The translations under genes were made by a program, and so were the position numbers. From NCBI GenBank assembly GCA_047619485.1, contig JBLHKE010000003.1:1-40996 (forward strand): a stretch of DNA of 40,996 nt. Direction: 5' to 3'. How positions within the stretch are numbered: the stretch's first letter is position 1; each line of letters starts with the position of its first letter. Positions 1-8,862 of this stretch are shown one piece after another. Source of the stretch: JBLHKE01 sp047619485 (GTDB lineage Bacteria; Verrucomicrobiota; Verrucomicrobiia; Verrucomicrobiales; DEV007). Under the pieces are notes generated by a model, which saw only the letters and a program-made list of their open reading frames with translations, was not told the DNA's origin and made no database searches.

Positions 1-2
1 CC

Positions 3-3000
3 GGCGTCGGACAGACTACCACGATCAACCTGCCTCCCGGTACGATGGCGAAATCATTGCGGGTCGGATTTGAAAACGGGGCGACCAACCCGAACGCGAA
101 CACCTCCCTGATCCATTTTTCCGAGGTCCGGGTGTTCGCGGAAATCGACCTGCTGCCGGTGATCGATGCGTTCACTGCGACTCCAACCAACCTGTCCGCC
201 GGAGGCACGGCGCAACTCGCATGGTCGACTAGCTCCGCTGACAGCGTCTCGATGACGGGACTTGGATCCGTCGCCAGTGATGGGAACGCCGCGGTGACTC
301 CGAGCCAGAGCACGATCTACCACCTCACAGCATCGAACTCGAGCGGCAGCCGCACGAGTAGTCTAGCGGTCATCGTCGACGACCAATTACTGTCCCCGCG
401 CATCACCGAGTTCATGGCATCGAACGGCGGAACCATCACGCGTAGCGATGGTTCGACCCCAGACTGGATCGAGATCTGGAACCCGAACCCGGTCGCTCTA
501 AATCTAGCCGGGTACCGGCTCACGGACGATAGCGAACAACCGCTGCGTTTTGTTTTTCCGGAAGTGGAATTCGCGGCGGGCGGCTACCTCGTCATCGACG
601 CCGCCCCCACGTCGGTTGATGGCGTTCTCGCGACCGGATTTGCACTCTCCCGTGCAGCGGATTCGATGGTGAGTTTCTCGACGCCGTCGGGCGAGTCCTT
701 GCAGAACCTCAACTACCCGAGGCAGCGATCCGACGTCTCCTTCGGGCTCGACATCCATGGCGATACGAAATTTTTCCGCCTCCCGACCCCAGGAGCGCCA
801 AACGCAATCAGCGCCGTCGACGGCTTTGTCGCCGACACCCAGTTCTCCGTGCGACGCGGCTTCTACGAGACGCCGCAGAGTGTGTCGATCACGACCTCGA
901 CGCCGGACGCGACGATCTACTACACCACCGATGGCTCCGAGCCATCAGCGGACAACCCCGGCGCTCAAAGCTACCTCGATCCGATCGCCGTGGACAGCAC
1001 CACGGTGCTGCGTGCGGCCGCGTTTCTCGATGGCTACCAGCCGACCGACATCGACACACAAACCTACCTGTTCGCCGACGACGTCGGCAACCAATCCTCC
1101 ACCCCGACCGGCTTCCCGGCGACCTGGGTGCCAAACCTCAACGGCTCCCAGGCGGGTGTCCCTGCATTCTCCCACTACGGGATGGACGCTACGATCATGT
1201 CGAGCCTGCCACTGAGCGACGCAGACGGCCAGTCGTTCGATCTTACCGCAGCCCTGAAAGCGATCCCGACCATGTCGCTGGCGATCGACGCGGTGCAATT
1301 GCTCGATCCGGTGAATGGCCTCCACGTCAATGCGCAGAACCGCGGTCGCGCCTGGGAGCGACCCGCATCGATCGAGTTCATCGATCCGGCCAGCGGCGAT
1401 GAGATCCAGGCGAATTGCGGGCTGCGCATGCACGGTGGCTGGAACCGCTTCAATGAGATGCTCAAGAAGTCATTCCGCCTCTACTTCCGGTCGGAATACG
1501 GCGACTCGAAATTGGATTTCCCGCTCTTCCCTGAGTCGGAAATCCAAGAGTTCGACGCGCTGATCCTCCGGTCAGGCAATGGCAAAGCCTGGGCGAGCCC
1601 GTGGAGAAACCTCGCCAACACTAGAAATTCGCTGGAGCGCACGACCTACCTGCGCGATCAATTCGTCCGCGACCTGCAGGCGGCCACCGGCAACCACCAC
1701 ATCCCGGGGCGCTTCGTACACCTCTATGTGAATGGCCATTACTGGGGACTCTACAACCCAGTCGAACGCCCTGATGAGAGCTTTGCCTCGGCGCGCTTCG
1801 GCGGTGGGGACGACGACTACGACGTGATCAAGTGGAGGCGCGGAATCGGCCACCAGGTATCGGCCGGCAATGACGAAACGTGGAATCAACTCATCGCGCT
1901 GGTGCGCGGAACCCCTTCGGCCCCTGCGACCTACTCCGCAGTCGCCGAGCGCCTCGACCTGCCTAGCTTCGTCGACTACATGCTGGTGAACTACTTCGCC
2001 GGCAACAGCGACTGGATTGACAACAACGTCTACGCCATGCGCAACCGCGTGGCCGACGGCCCGTTCCGTTTTTTCTGCTGGGACTCTGAAGAGAGCTTTC
2101 TCGGCACCGACGAGGACTTTACTAATCGCCTGGTCACAGACACTTGCACCGAAATCCACCACGCGCTGCGCAACAATCCAGAATACCGGATCCTGTTCGC
2201 CGACCGCGCCCAGCGTCACCTGTTCAATGGTGGTGCGCTCACGCCAGAAGTGACTGAACAGCTCTGGTCTGATCACGCAGCCAATCTGGATCGGGCGATC
2301 GTTGCGGAATCTGCGCGCTGGGGTGGGCTGCGACGCCCGGGCAATCCGTATGACCGCACCGACTGGCTGGGCGAGATCAACAACCTGCGCGACAACTACC
2401 TCGGGCAGCGCGTCAGCACGACCCTCGGGCAACTGCGAGCCGATAGCTTGTTCCCCGCAGTCGATGCACCTACATTCTCCCCGCAGCGGGGAGGCCAGGT
2501 TGCGACTGGCACCGCCGTCACGCTCGAATCCGGCGGCGGACAGATCTACTACACCCTAGACGGCAGCGATCCGCGCCAGTCAGGCGGAGCGATCTCACCG
2601 ACCGCGATCGCCCTCGACTCAGGCACCAGATCGGCAACGCTCGTCGATCTAAACGAAACCTGGAGCTTCCTCGACGATGGCTCCGATCTCGGCACCAGCG
2701 CGATCGTCTCTGGTGACCCGTCCTATGATGTGAACAACTGGAAGCACCCTGGCTTCGATCACAGTTCGTGGGAGACAGGCGACGCCCCGCTCGGCTACGG
2801 CGAATTTGGCTCAATCACGATCCAGAAACAGGTCGGGTATGGTGGCGTCGCTTCGATGAAGCACACGACGACCTATTTTCGCAAAAAAATCACCACGATC
2901 GACACCGCTTCGATTGTCGCGCTGCAACTTCGACTCCGCCGTGATGACGGTGCCGTCGTCTATCTGAACGGACATGAGATCGTCCGCTCCACTTTCCCGG

Positions 3001-4055
3001 TCGGAACTGGGATCATCGGTTCGGATACCTTCGCCATCGGCGCCGCAGGGTCGAGCGAGAGCGACTTACTCGATTTCGATATCCCCGCGAGTCTTCTCGA
3101 GGAAGGTGAGAACACGCTCGCCGTCGAAGTGCATCAAAGCTCGGGCAATTCGTCGGATCTGGGCTTCGATATGCAGTTGCTTGCGTCCATCGCCGCTGAG
3201 GGTGGGACGATCCCGATCGACGGCGACACCCTGGTGCGTGCCCGCGTTTTTGAGAACGGCGCATGGTCAGCACTGGACGAGGCACTGTTCGTCACCGGAG
3301 ATCGCTCCACCGACCTCTACGCATCGGAGGTCATGTACCATCCGGGCGCGCCGTTCACGGGCGATGCCGAATTTTTAGAGATCGCCAACCGCGGTTCCGT
3401 CACCCATTCACTGGTCGACCTGCGTATCACCGGCGGGATCCAGTTCACGTTCGCCGAGGCGACAGCGACCGATCTCGCCCCCGGCGGACGCCTGGTCATT
3501 GCACGCGACCTAGTGGCTTTCGCAAGCAGTTATCCTGCGGCGAATGCTGCGGGTCAATACAACGGCGGGTTGGGGAATGGCGGCGACACCTTCGCGCTCG
3601 AGACCTCGGGCGGTGACATCCTCTGGACACTGACATATTCCGACGCCGCGCCATGGCCGGGTGGAACCGACGGCGATGGCCGTAGCCTGATCTATGTAGG
3701 AGGTGAACCAAACGACCCGTCCGCGTGGCGCCCGAGCGCCAGCGCCGGTGGCAACCCCGACTCGACAGACAGCCTCCCTTACAGCGAGGGCACCGACCTC
3801 GTCGATTACGCCATGCTGAAGCAGAACGCAATCGCGATGGATGAATTCCAAGTGACCACTCTGCTCGGAGCTGACGACGTCGAACTCACCCCCTACTGGT
3901 CCGCAGACTTGACGAACTGGTCGGCGGAAGGCCTACTCCTCGTCGCGCAACAACCGGCTGACGACAGCACCGCAACCAAGACTTGGAGGCTCGACAAAGC
4001 CCATCAAGGGACACGGACATTCTTCCGCATGAAAGTCGAACAGCGCGTCGAGTGA
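3..4055 (+). CDS. CotH-family secreted multidomain protein with lamin-tail domains (5' end missing)
   Basis: The frame is open back to base 3, so the true N-terminus, and any signal peptide, lies left of the window; the ATG at 45 is only the first internal methionine. Numbering from that ATG: an Ig-like segment (about 37-112), a lamin-tail domain (about 115-235, with PDWIEIWNPN), a chitobiase-C-terminal-like repeat (about 270-345, IYYTTDGSEPS), a CotH kinase-like domain (about 405-795, with NGHYWGLYNPVERPDE and FFCWDSEESF), a second chitobiase-like repeat (about 805-850, IYYTLDGSDPR), a galactose-binding-like beta domain (about 865-1048), a second lamin-tail domain (about 1088-1200) and a C-terminal 'ADLTNW...TFFRMKV' module. 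CotH proteins are atypical kinases first known from spore coats; in Verrucomicrobia and Planctomycetes such fusions are large exported proteins. A surface or extracellular role is inferred, and the substrate is unknown. Confidence 0.85.
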   Translation, partial: GVGQTTTINLPPGTMAKSLRVGFENGATNPNANTSLIHFSEVRVFAEIDLLPVIDAFTATPTNLSAGGTAQLAWSTSSADSVSMTGLGSVASDGNAAVTPSQSTIYHLTASNSSGSRTSSLAVIVDDQLLSPRITEFMASNGGTITRSDGSTPDWIEIWNPNPVALNLAGYRLTDDSEQPLRFVFPEVEFAAGGYLVIDAAPTSVDGVLATGFALSRAADSMVSFSTPSGESLQNLNYPRQRSDVSFGLDIHGDTKFFRLPTPGAPNAISAVDGFVADTQFSVRRGFYETPQSVSITTSTPDATIYYTTDGSEPSADNPGAQSYLDPIAVDSTTVLRAAAFLDGYQPTDIDTQTYLFADDVGNQSSTPTGFPATWVPNLNGSQAGVPAFSHYGMDATIMSSLPLSDADGQSFDLTAALKAIPTMSLAIDAVQLLDPVNGLHVNAQNRGRAWERPASIEFIDPASGDEIQANCGLRMHGGWNRFNEMLKKSFRLYFRSEYGDSKLDFPLFPESEIQEFDALILRSGNGKAWASPWRNLANTRNSLERTTYLRDQFVRDLQAATGNHHIPGRFVHLYVNGHYWGLYNPVERPDESFASARFGGGDDDYDVIKWRRGIGHQVSAGNDETWNQLIALVRGTPSAPATYSAVAERLDLPSFVDYMLVNYFAGNSDWIDNNVYAMRNRVADGPFRFFCWDSEESFLGTDEDFTNRLVTDTCTEIHHALRNNPEYRILFADRAQRHLFNGGALTPEVTEQLWSDHAANLDRAIVAESARWGGLRRPGNPYDRTDWLGEINNLRDNYLGQRVSTTLGQLRADSLFPAVDAPTFSPQRGGQVATGTAVTLESGGGQIYYTLDGSDPRQSGGAISPTAIALDSGTRSATLVDLNETWSFLDDGSDLGTSAIVSGDPSYDVNNWKHPGFDHSSWETGDAPLGYGEFGSITIQKQVGYGGVASMKHTTTYFRKKITTIDTASIVALQLRLRRDDGAVVYLNGHEIVRSTFPVGTGIIGSDTFAIGAAGSSESDLLDFDIPASLLEEGENTLAVEVHQSSGNSSDLGFDMQLLASIAAEGGTIPIDGDTLVRARVFENGAWSALDEALFVTGDRSTDLYASEVMYHPGAPFTGDAEFLEIANRGSVTHSLVDLRITGGIQFTFAEATATDLAPGGRLVIARDLVAFASSYPAANAAGQYNGGLGNGGDTFALETSGGDILWTLTYSDAAPWPGGTDGDGRSLIYVGGEPNDPSAWRPSASAGGNPDSTDSLPYSEGTDLVDYAMLKQNAIAMDEFQVTTLLGADDVELTPYWSADLTNWSAEGLLLVAQQPADDSTATKTWRLDKAHQGTRTFFRMKVEQRVE

Positions 4056-4646
4056 TTTGATCAGTCGTATTTGCCTTGCTCTGTAGAAAGTCGATAGAGG
4101 CATCCGATCAATCGCGGCGGTGGCGTAGCAAGCGCAGGCCCAGCACAGCTTGCCGTTACATACGCTGTCTCCTGCAAAAATTGGCACCCGACCTTCCGCT
4201 GCGAGTGCCTGATTTCCTGACCAAAACGCAACGGCTCTGTCGAAGAAAACTACCACTGAGGCAAATCCCTGATTTCCAATGAAATCCAACCCGACTGAGG
4301 TCAAATTGCACTGGTTTTTTTTGATTCTGCCCCTTTGCATTCCCTACATTATCTGCCATAGTCAAAACAGTTGTCGGCGGTTTTAGACGGAGCGGGGATT
4401 GTGAGGATTTACCTGCTTTGAAAGAAACCGCCGGCGACCCCTAATTTTCTTTCTCAATTTAAAGAGATTCAGTCATGCACCTCCGCGATTCCAGTCCAAC
4501 CCGCTCCGCTCGTCTTCTTGCGACAAGCGCGGGATCGCTTTGCTTGGCCAACGCTTAAAGTCAGCTAGGCACTAGCGTCCCCGCGCCACTCCGGCCTGCG
4601 ACACGATCACGTCGATCGTTGTCCTAAAAACCAGTTTTCTCAAATC
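4056..4646. other. Intergenic stretch with no supported gene
   Basis: About 590 bases between the CotH-type gene and the stem-loop before the rbfA-like gene. I see no convincing coding region. Two tiny + strand frames exist: 35 codons at 4279-4386, with a hydrophobic middle, and 27 codons at 4475-4558, preceded by an AAAGAGA run. Both are too short to claim. An 8-bp inverted repeat (GGCGGTTT at 4376-4383, AAACCGCC at 4425-4432) could pair across 41 bases. A run of eight T at about 4313-4321 has no stem in front of it, so I do not call it a terminator. Confidence 0.4.
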
Positions 4647-4681
4647 GCGCAGCGTCGTGTACCCACGTCGCCACGCTGCGC
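4647..4681 (+). promoter_or_regulatory. Strong stem-loop just upstream of the rbfA-like gene
   Basis: GCGCAGCGT at 4647-4655 pairs perfectly with ACGCTGCGC at 4673-4681 (9 bp, GC-rich, 17-base loop). Inside the loop CGTG and CACG can pair again, so a nested hairpin is possible. It ends 16 bases before the ATG at 4698, so it would lie in the 5' leader of the mRNA and could affect translation initiation or mRNA stability. No T-run follows, so it is unlikely to be an intrinsic terminator. Its function is inference. Confidence 0.4.
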
Positions 4682-4697
4682 CCAACCATCCGAAATC

Positions 4698-5120
4698 ATG
4701 AGAAAAAAATCACATCAGAGCCTGGCGCAAGAAGCAGACGAACTGTGCGCAGAACTACGCGAAGATGACGGCATCCCACCGAGCGTCCTAGCCAAACGAA
4801 AACAGCAAGAACACCGCCACGTGAACTACCACGGCGAGCAGTTGTGCAAGCAGGTGCGAATCGCCCTAGGCGAAGCACTGGCATGCGACTGTGCGGATCC
4901 GGCCTTCGAAGACCTGCGGGTCATCGAGGTCAACATGTCCAGCGGCACGACCGCGCTAGAGGTGATCCTCGCAGCACCGGACCAAGACGCGACCCTGCTC
5001 CATGACATCGAGCAGCGATTGCAGAAAGCCGAAGGCCTCCTGCGAGCCAGCATCAGCAACGCGATCAACCGCAAGCGCCTGCCGAGGCTGAAGCTCCTCT
5101 TGGTGCCGGTAGGTCGGTAG
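4698..5120 (+). CDS. rbfA: Ribosome-binding factor A-like protein
   Basis: A 140-residue protein with the RbfA pattern. An early segment 'QVRIALGEAL' is followed by 'DPAFEDLRVIEVNMSSGTT', where the DP..L..V.VS.D part of RbfA would lie, and by a C-terminal 'AEGLLRASISNAINRKRLPRLKLLLVP', which matches the RbfA helix-kink-strand ending (LR.EL...L.LR..P.L.F). RbfA binds the 30S subunit in late 16S rRNA maturation. A charged N-terminal extension of about 45 residues (many K, E, R, H) precedes the core, which is unusual. The ATG at 4698 is the natural start but has no Shine-Dalgarno sequence. The gene stands alone here rather than in the common infB-rbfA-truB order, so a divergent RbfA-fold protein cannot be excluded. 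Confidence 0.65.
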   Translation: MRKKSHQSLAQEADELCAELREDDGIPPSVLAKRKQQEHRHVNYHGEQLCKQVRIALGEALACDCADPAFEDLRVIEVNMSSGTTALEVILAAPDQDATLLHDIEQRLQKAEGLLRASISNAINRKRLPRLKLLLVPVGR

Positions 5121-5214
5121 CTTCTGAATGAAACTGTCATAGACGGATCTTTCGGACTACCCAACCCCTGACGCAGCAGGCAAACTGCCGCGTTGGATCC
5201 AGAAAAAGCCGCGA

Positions 5215-5266
5215 GCAACGACGCAACGTAGTTGGGAACGATTCGACCAAACCGTTGCGTCGTTGC
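5215..5266 (+). terminator. Perfect 14-bp hairpin downstream of the rbfA-like gene
   Basis: GCAACGACGCAACG (5215-5228) and CGTTGCGTCGTTGC (5253-5266) are perfect reverse complements separated by 24 bases. The right arm is followed by a pyrimidine-rich stretch (GTCTGTCTTTCTT, to about 5284). Placed 95 bases after the rbfA-like stop codon, it could be a weak rho-independent terminator. The outer repeat CAACCCCT (5162-5169) / AGGGGTTG (5285-5292) encloses it and overlaps the adjacent MITE-like end, so the hairpin may instead be a transposon remnant. Confidence 0.35.
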
Positions 5267-5281
5267 GCGAGGTCTGTCTTT

Positions 5282-5446
5282 CTTAGGGGTTGTCAGGAAA
5301 TAAGTCATACAAAGATGCGCAGGAATTTTAGCCAGCACCAAGGCAGATTTCAGCGATTATAGCGGGCTATTTGAGTTGGAAGCTAACGCGGGTGACGGCC
5401 AAAATAACCTGCAGATTGTAGGAGTTATTTACTGACAAGCCCTTAG
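5282..5446. mobile_element. MITE-like element with 29-bp imperfect terminal inverted repeats
   Basis: Bases 5282-5310 and the reverse complement of 5418-5446 agree at 24 of 29 positions by eye; the shared core is TTGTCAG followed by AAATAA. The element is 165 bp and has no ORF of its own. I see no clear target-site duplication. Such small non-coding elements are moved in trans by a full-length insertion sequence elsewhere in the genome. Its right end stops 11 bases before the stop codon of the minus-strand gene at 5458, so it may carry that gene's terminator region. Confidence 0.5.
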
Positions 5447-5457
5447 AGTAAATTAGC

Positions 5458-5907
5458 CTACCTTCCCCGTCGATTCCTCAACATCTCCTCACACTCCTTC
5501 TCCCGAACCACCTTGGCAGAGCTATCGGTGAACACCACCACTCGCTTTCCTTTGCAAGCAATTGGGCTCACCAAAAACAAGGTCTCGGAATCGCCCTCCC
5601 CGATGTCCTTCACCGGAAAATACAACCACGCCATCCGCTGTTCCGAATCCGGATCAAAGTAGTCCAGCCGCGCGGGTTCGAAGTCCTCCCAATATTCCTC
5701 AGCAGCATAAAAATCAACCAAGCTCGCCGGCGTGGCGCCCCCGTGGTCGAGAGCGTAACCCCTACAGTTCCTCGCCAAGCTGATCGCAGCCAGCATGTTA
5801 CGCCCCGAGTAGTCAACCGTTGCCTCATTTCGCAGCAGCGGCAGGAAAATTAAAGCGATCACACCGAGCCCTCCAAAAACCAAAATTTCGCCAACTTTGT
5901 TTCGCAT
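5458..5907 (-). CDS. Small membrane-anchored protein of unknown function
   Basis: A 149-residue protein. Residues about 7-25 form one hydrophobic segment (ILVFGGLGVIALIFLPLL) after a short MRNKVGE start, so it is a likely N-terminal anchor with the rest outside. The remainder is soluble and acidic in the middle (EEYWEDFEPARLDYFDPDSE) and ends with 'GKRVVVFTDSSAKVV' and a basic tail. The layout (hydrophobic N-terminus, then a small alpha/beta domain ending in a strand that reports a 'V.FTDGS..VV'-like phrase) resembles the many pseudopilin-like proteins of Verrucomicrobia, but there is no prepilin-peptidase G-F/E site. I do not recognise a family. It is a single gene, transcribed against its neighbours. 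Confidence 0.6.
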   Translation of the reverse strand: MRNKVGEILVFGGLGVIALIFLPLLRNEATVDYSGRNMLAAISLARNCRGYALDHGGATPASLVDFYAAEEYWEDFEPARLDYFDPDSEQRMAWLYFPVKDIGEGDSETLFLVSPIACKGKRVVVFTDSSAKVVREKECEEMLRNRRGR

Positions 5908-5950
5908 TCTCCCTCAAATCTAGTACCAACCGGGCTCTCAAGTCACACCA

Positions 5951-6109
5951 GGTCACCTCCGAAAACCTCATGCGGGCTGGAGCTTGATAAAATCCCCGCT
6001 GTCTTCGTTGCTAAAGCGCCCACTATCACCAGATAGCTTAGCGTTTATCGCCTCGCCAGCATGAATTTTCTCTGCGCCCCATTTCCACAGCAGGTTTCCG
6101 GAGGTGCCC
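5951..6109. repeat. 159-bp inverted-repeat element carrying a 47-codon frame
   Basis: The ends 5951-5968 and 6092-6109 are inverted repeats (16 of 18 bases; core CACCTCCG...AAACCT). The 31 bases at 6079-6109 recur perfectly, in reverse complement, at 11222-11252. On the minus strand a frame opens with GTG at 6111 and closes with TGA at 5968-5970, covering nearly the whole element. It begins with the peptide GTSGNLLWKW and ends in DSGDFIKLQPA. The copy at 11222 keeps the same GTSGNLLWKW frame. It is a dispersed repeat; whether the frame is translated is unknown. It fills most of the gap 5908-6203, which otherwise shows no gene. Confidence 0.55.
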
Positions 6110-6203
6110 ACCAAAATAATTTAAAATATCCAAATATTTAAGTTGTCCTAAAGATCTCGTCTCGTTATAGAATTCGTCCAGTCCATCCCAAATCCGTCTC
6201 TTT

Positions 6204-8801
6204 TTGCCGACCACAGCCCTACCAGAACAGAGCGAATCCGTCCTCACCCGCCTGTCGATAAGCCACCCGCCCTTCAATGGCGAATTCTTCACCCGCGCCC
6301 AGATCAAGCGTGGCATCGGGCTGTTTGAGAACGGCGCGGTGCGAGTCATCACCTGCAACGCGAGCGCCTCCTTCGCAGGCATCTTCGGCGTGGTCAGCGA
6401 TCATTCCACCGGCCAGCGCAACGAAGTCAGCGCCGTCGTAAAACTCAATCGCGACGGCTCATGGTCGCTTGAGGGAACTGCCGATGGCACGCAGAAAAAC
6501 GGCGCACAAATCGTCGCACTTCTCCTCGGGGCCGGCGCGCAGTATGGCGAGGTGGAAGCGCCCGCGATCGAGACCTCAGGCTGCGTTGTCGAACTCTCCT
6601 GCCAAGACGTGCGCGCCGGTATTCTCAACTGGGAAGAGAGCGACACCCAAGGTCTCACCGAGCACATGCGGCTCGCCAGGATCTCGCGCAGCAACAAGGA
6701 TCTCGAAAACTTGCTGCGCAGCTCTGGCCTGAAGTTGGTCGAGGAAATTTACCCCTACGACGAAATCGACCCCAGCGCCCACGGCTGTTTCGCCTTCCCC
6801 GCAAAGAACCTCGCCATCCAGACGGCCAGCTGGGCGAGCTTCCTCGCCAACCAACGCAAACCGATCGAAGCCCTCGGTGCGCAACTGGTGATCGACAACG
6901 ACTCGTTCAACATCGACCTCATCGACAGCGCCGACGACTTCTACGGCGAACTCCACGAGGACGACAACGAAGACAAGGACGGCATCGACTGGCTCGGCTT
7001 CGAATACGGTATCAAGGTCGGGCGGCAGAAAGTCAACATCCTCCCCGGCCTAGTCGAATACCTCGCCAGCCGCCCGGTGAATTTTTCCCTGCAACAGCTC
7101 AAAGACATGCCCGATGGCAGCAAGGTCGCGGTCAAAGTCCAGGGTAGTGAACGCTACGCTGCCCTGCCTGCTAAGCGTCTACACAGCGTGCTCGAAATCC
7201 TCGCCGAACTACTCGGCGACGAGCGGTTGATCAACAAAACGACCGGCCAGCTAAAAATCCATCGACTCAGCGCCGCGCAGATCGCCCAGCCTGACGTGAA
7301 ACTCGTCGACACCGCCCCCGAAAACTTTTTCGAGACATCGGCAGAGATCGAAGCGCTCAAGCCAAAGGTGCCTGTCGATGTGCCAAAAGGATTCCTCGCC
7401 GACCTGCGCCCATACCAGCAGCACGGTTTCGAGTGGCTGCAATTTTTACGTGAGCAAAATCTCGGCGGCATCCTCGCCGACGACATGGGGCTTGGAAAGA
7501 CCATCCAGACCCTGTGCCACCTGCACCACGAAAAACAAAGTGGCCGCGCCAACCTCCCCTGTTTGATCATCGCGCCGAAATCCGTCGTGCCGAACTGGGA
7601 GAAAGAGACGCGCAAATTTGCTCCTTCATTGAGTGTGCTGACGCTGGAGGGTCCGAAACGCAAACGCTACTACCCGGTGTTGCAGCACGCCGACCTAGTC
7701 GTCACCAGCTACCCCGTCCTGCTGCGCGACGCCGAGGAGCTCCTCGCTCAAGAATTTCACTACGTCGTGCTCGACGAGGCGCACACCATCAAGAACGCCA
7801 CCTCGCAGGTGACCAAAATCGCCTACCAGATCAACGCCCGCCACCGCCTCGCGCTCTCCGGCACCCCGATCGAAAACCACCTCGGCGAGTTGTGGTCGCT
7901 GTTCCATTTCCTCATGCCCGGCTATCTCGGTAGCGAGTTGAGCTTCCAGCAGAGCTACCGTATCCCGATCGAAAAACACCGCGACGAGGCCAGCTTCAAG
8001 CGCCTAGCCAAACGCGTGCGACCACTGATGTTGCGTCGCACTAAAACACTCGTCGCCAAAGATCTCCCCGAGAAGACCGAGATCATCCAGACCATCGATC
8101 TCACACCAAAACAGATCGAACTCTACGAGGCCGTCCGCGCCAGCATCTACAAAGACCTCAACGCCGAGATCGATCGCCGCGGGCTCAACGCTTCGAAGAT
8201 CCTCATCCTCGATGCCCTGATGAAGCTGCGTCAGGTCTGCTGCCACCCGCGCCTCCTCAAACTCCCCGCCGCGCAGAAGGCGAAAAATTCTGCCAAGCTC
8301 GACCACCTCATGCAGATGATCATCCCGATGGTCGAACAAGGTCGCCGCATCCTCGTCTTCTCGCAATTCACTGGCATGATCTCGCTGATCGAGCAGGAGC
8401 TCGAAAGAGAGAACATCACCTACCAGTCGCTCACCGGCGCATCCAAGAACCGCGGCGAGCTAACGGAGAAATTCCAGGCAGGCAAAATCCCAGTCTTCCT
8501 CATCAGCCTGCGCGCCGGCGGCACCGGCATCACCCTCACCGCCGCCGACACCGTCATCCACTACGACCCGTGGTGGAACCCAGCCCTCGAGATGCAAGCC
8601 ACCGACCGCGCCTACCGCATCGGCCAGAAGAACCCAGTGTTCGTCTACAAGCTCATCTCCAAAGGCACAATCGAAGAAAAAATCGTCATGCTGCAACAGA
8701 AGAAACGCGCCCTCTTCGAAGGCATCCTCGAAGGGACGCCGCAGAAGCTAGAGTTCTCCGAGACCGATTTGGAGAACCTGTTTGCGCCGTTGAAGCCGTA
8801 A
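6204..8801 (+). CDS. SNF2/SWI-family DNA-dependent ATPase (helicase-like)
   Basis: An 865-residue protein with a complete SNF2 ATPase core: Walker A in ADDMGLGKTIQTL (Lys432), Walker B DEAH at 524-527, motif III SGTPIENHLGELWSLF, the 'LMLRRTK' linker and the C-terminal lobe ending in motif VI DRAYRIGQ (about 805-812). The N-terminal ~380 residues are a bacterial accessory region with no zinc or SWIM cysteines that I can see. Such enzymes translocate on double-stranded DNA and remodel protein-DNA complexes; bacterial members include RapA-like factors. A stop at 6168-6170 and the lack of any ATG before the conserved part make the TTG at 6204 the best start, but no Shine-Dalgarno sequence supports it, so the start is uncertain by some tens of residues. 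Confidence 0.9.
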   Translation: MPTTALPEQSESVLTRLSISHPPFNGEFFTRAQIKRGIGLFENGAVRVITCNASASFAGIFGVVSDHSTGQRNEVSAVVKLNRDGSWSLEGTADGTQKNGAQIVALLLGAGAQYGEVEAPAIETSGCVVELSCQDVRAGILNWEESDTQGLTEHMRLARISRSNKDLENLLRSSGLKLVEEIYPYDEIDPSAHGCFAFPAKNLAIQTASWASFLANQRKPIEALGAQLVIDNDSFNIDLIDSADDFYGELHEDDNEDKDGIDWLGFEYGIKVGRQKVNILPGLVEYLASRPVNFSLQQLKDMPDGSKVAVKVQGSERYAALPAKRLHSVLEILAELLGDERLINKTTGQLKIHRLSAAQIAQPDVKLVDTAPENFFETSAEIEALKPKVPVDVPKGFLADLRPYQQHGFEWLQFLREQNLGGILADDMGLGKTIQTLCHLHHEKQSGRANLPCLIIAPKSVVPNWEKETRKFAPSLSVLTLEGPKRKRYYPVLQHADLVVTSYPVLLRDAEELLAQEFHYVVLDEAHTIKNATSQVTKIAYQINARHRLALSGTPIENHLGELWSLFHFLMPGYLGSELSFQQSYRIPIEKHRDEASFKRLAKRVRPLMLRRTKTLVAKDLPEKTEIIQTIDLTPKQIELYEAVRASIYKDLNAEIDRRGLNASKILILDALMKLRQVCCHPRLLKLPAAQKAKNSAKLDHLMQMIIPMVEQGRRILVFSQFTGMISLIEQELERENITYQSLTGASKNRGELTEKFQAGKIPVFLISLRAGGTGITLTAADTVIHYDPWWNPALEMQATDRAYRIGQKNPVFVYKLISKGTIEEKIVMLQQKKRALFEGILEGTPQKLEFSETDLENLFAPLKP

Positions 8802-8862
8802 CCAACAACGGGACCGTGGCCGCCCCGCCTGCATCAACCCAAACATTTCGAACACTACTTTG

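Noticed and set aside
1572..2432. Long minus-strand frame (286 codons) inside the CotH-type gene
   Set aside because: It lies wholly opposite a gene with clear domains and has no recognisable motifs; a shadow frame of GC-rich coding DNA.
4475..4558. 27-codon frame resembling a signal peptide start
   Set aside because: It is too short to support and there is no following coding continuation in any frame.
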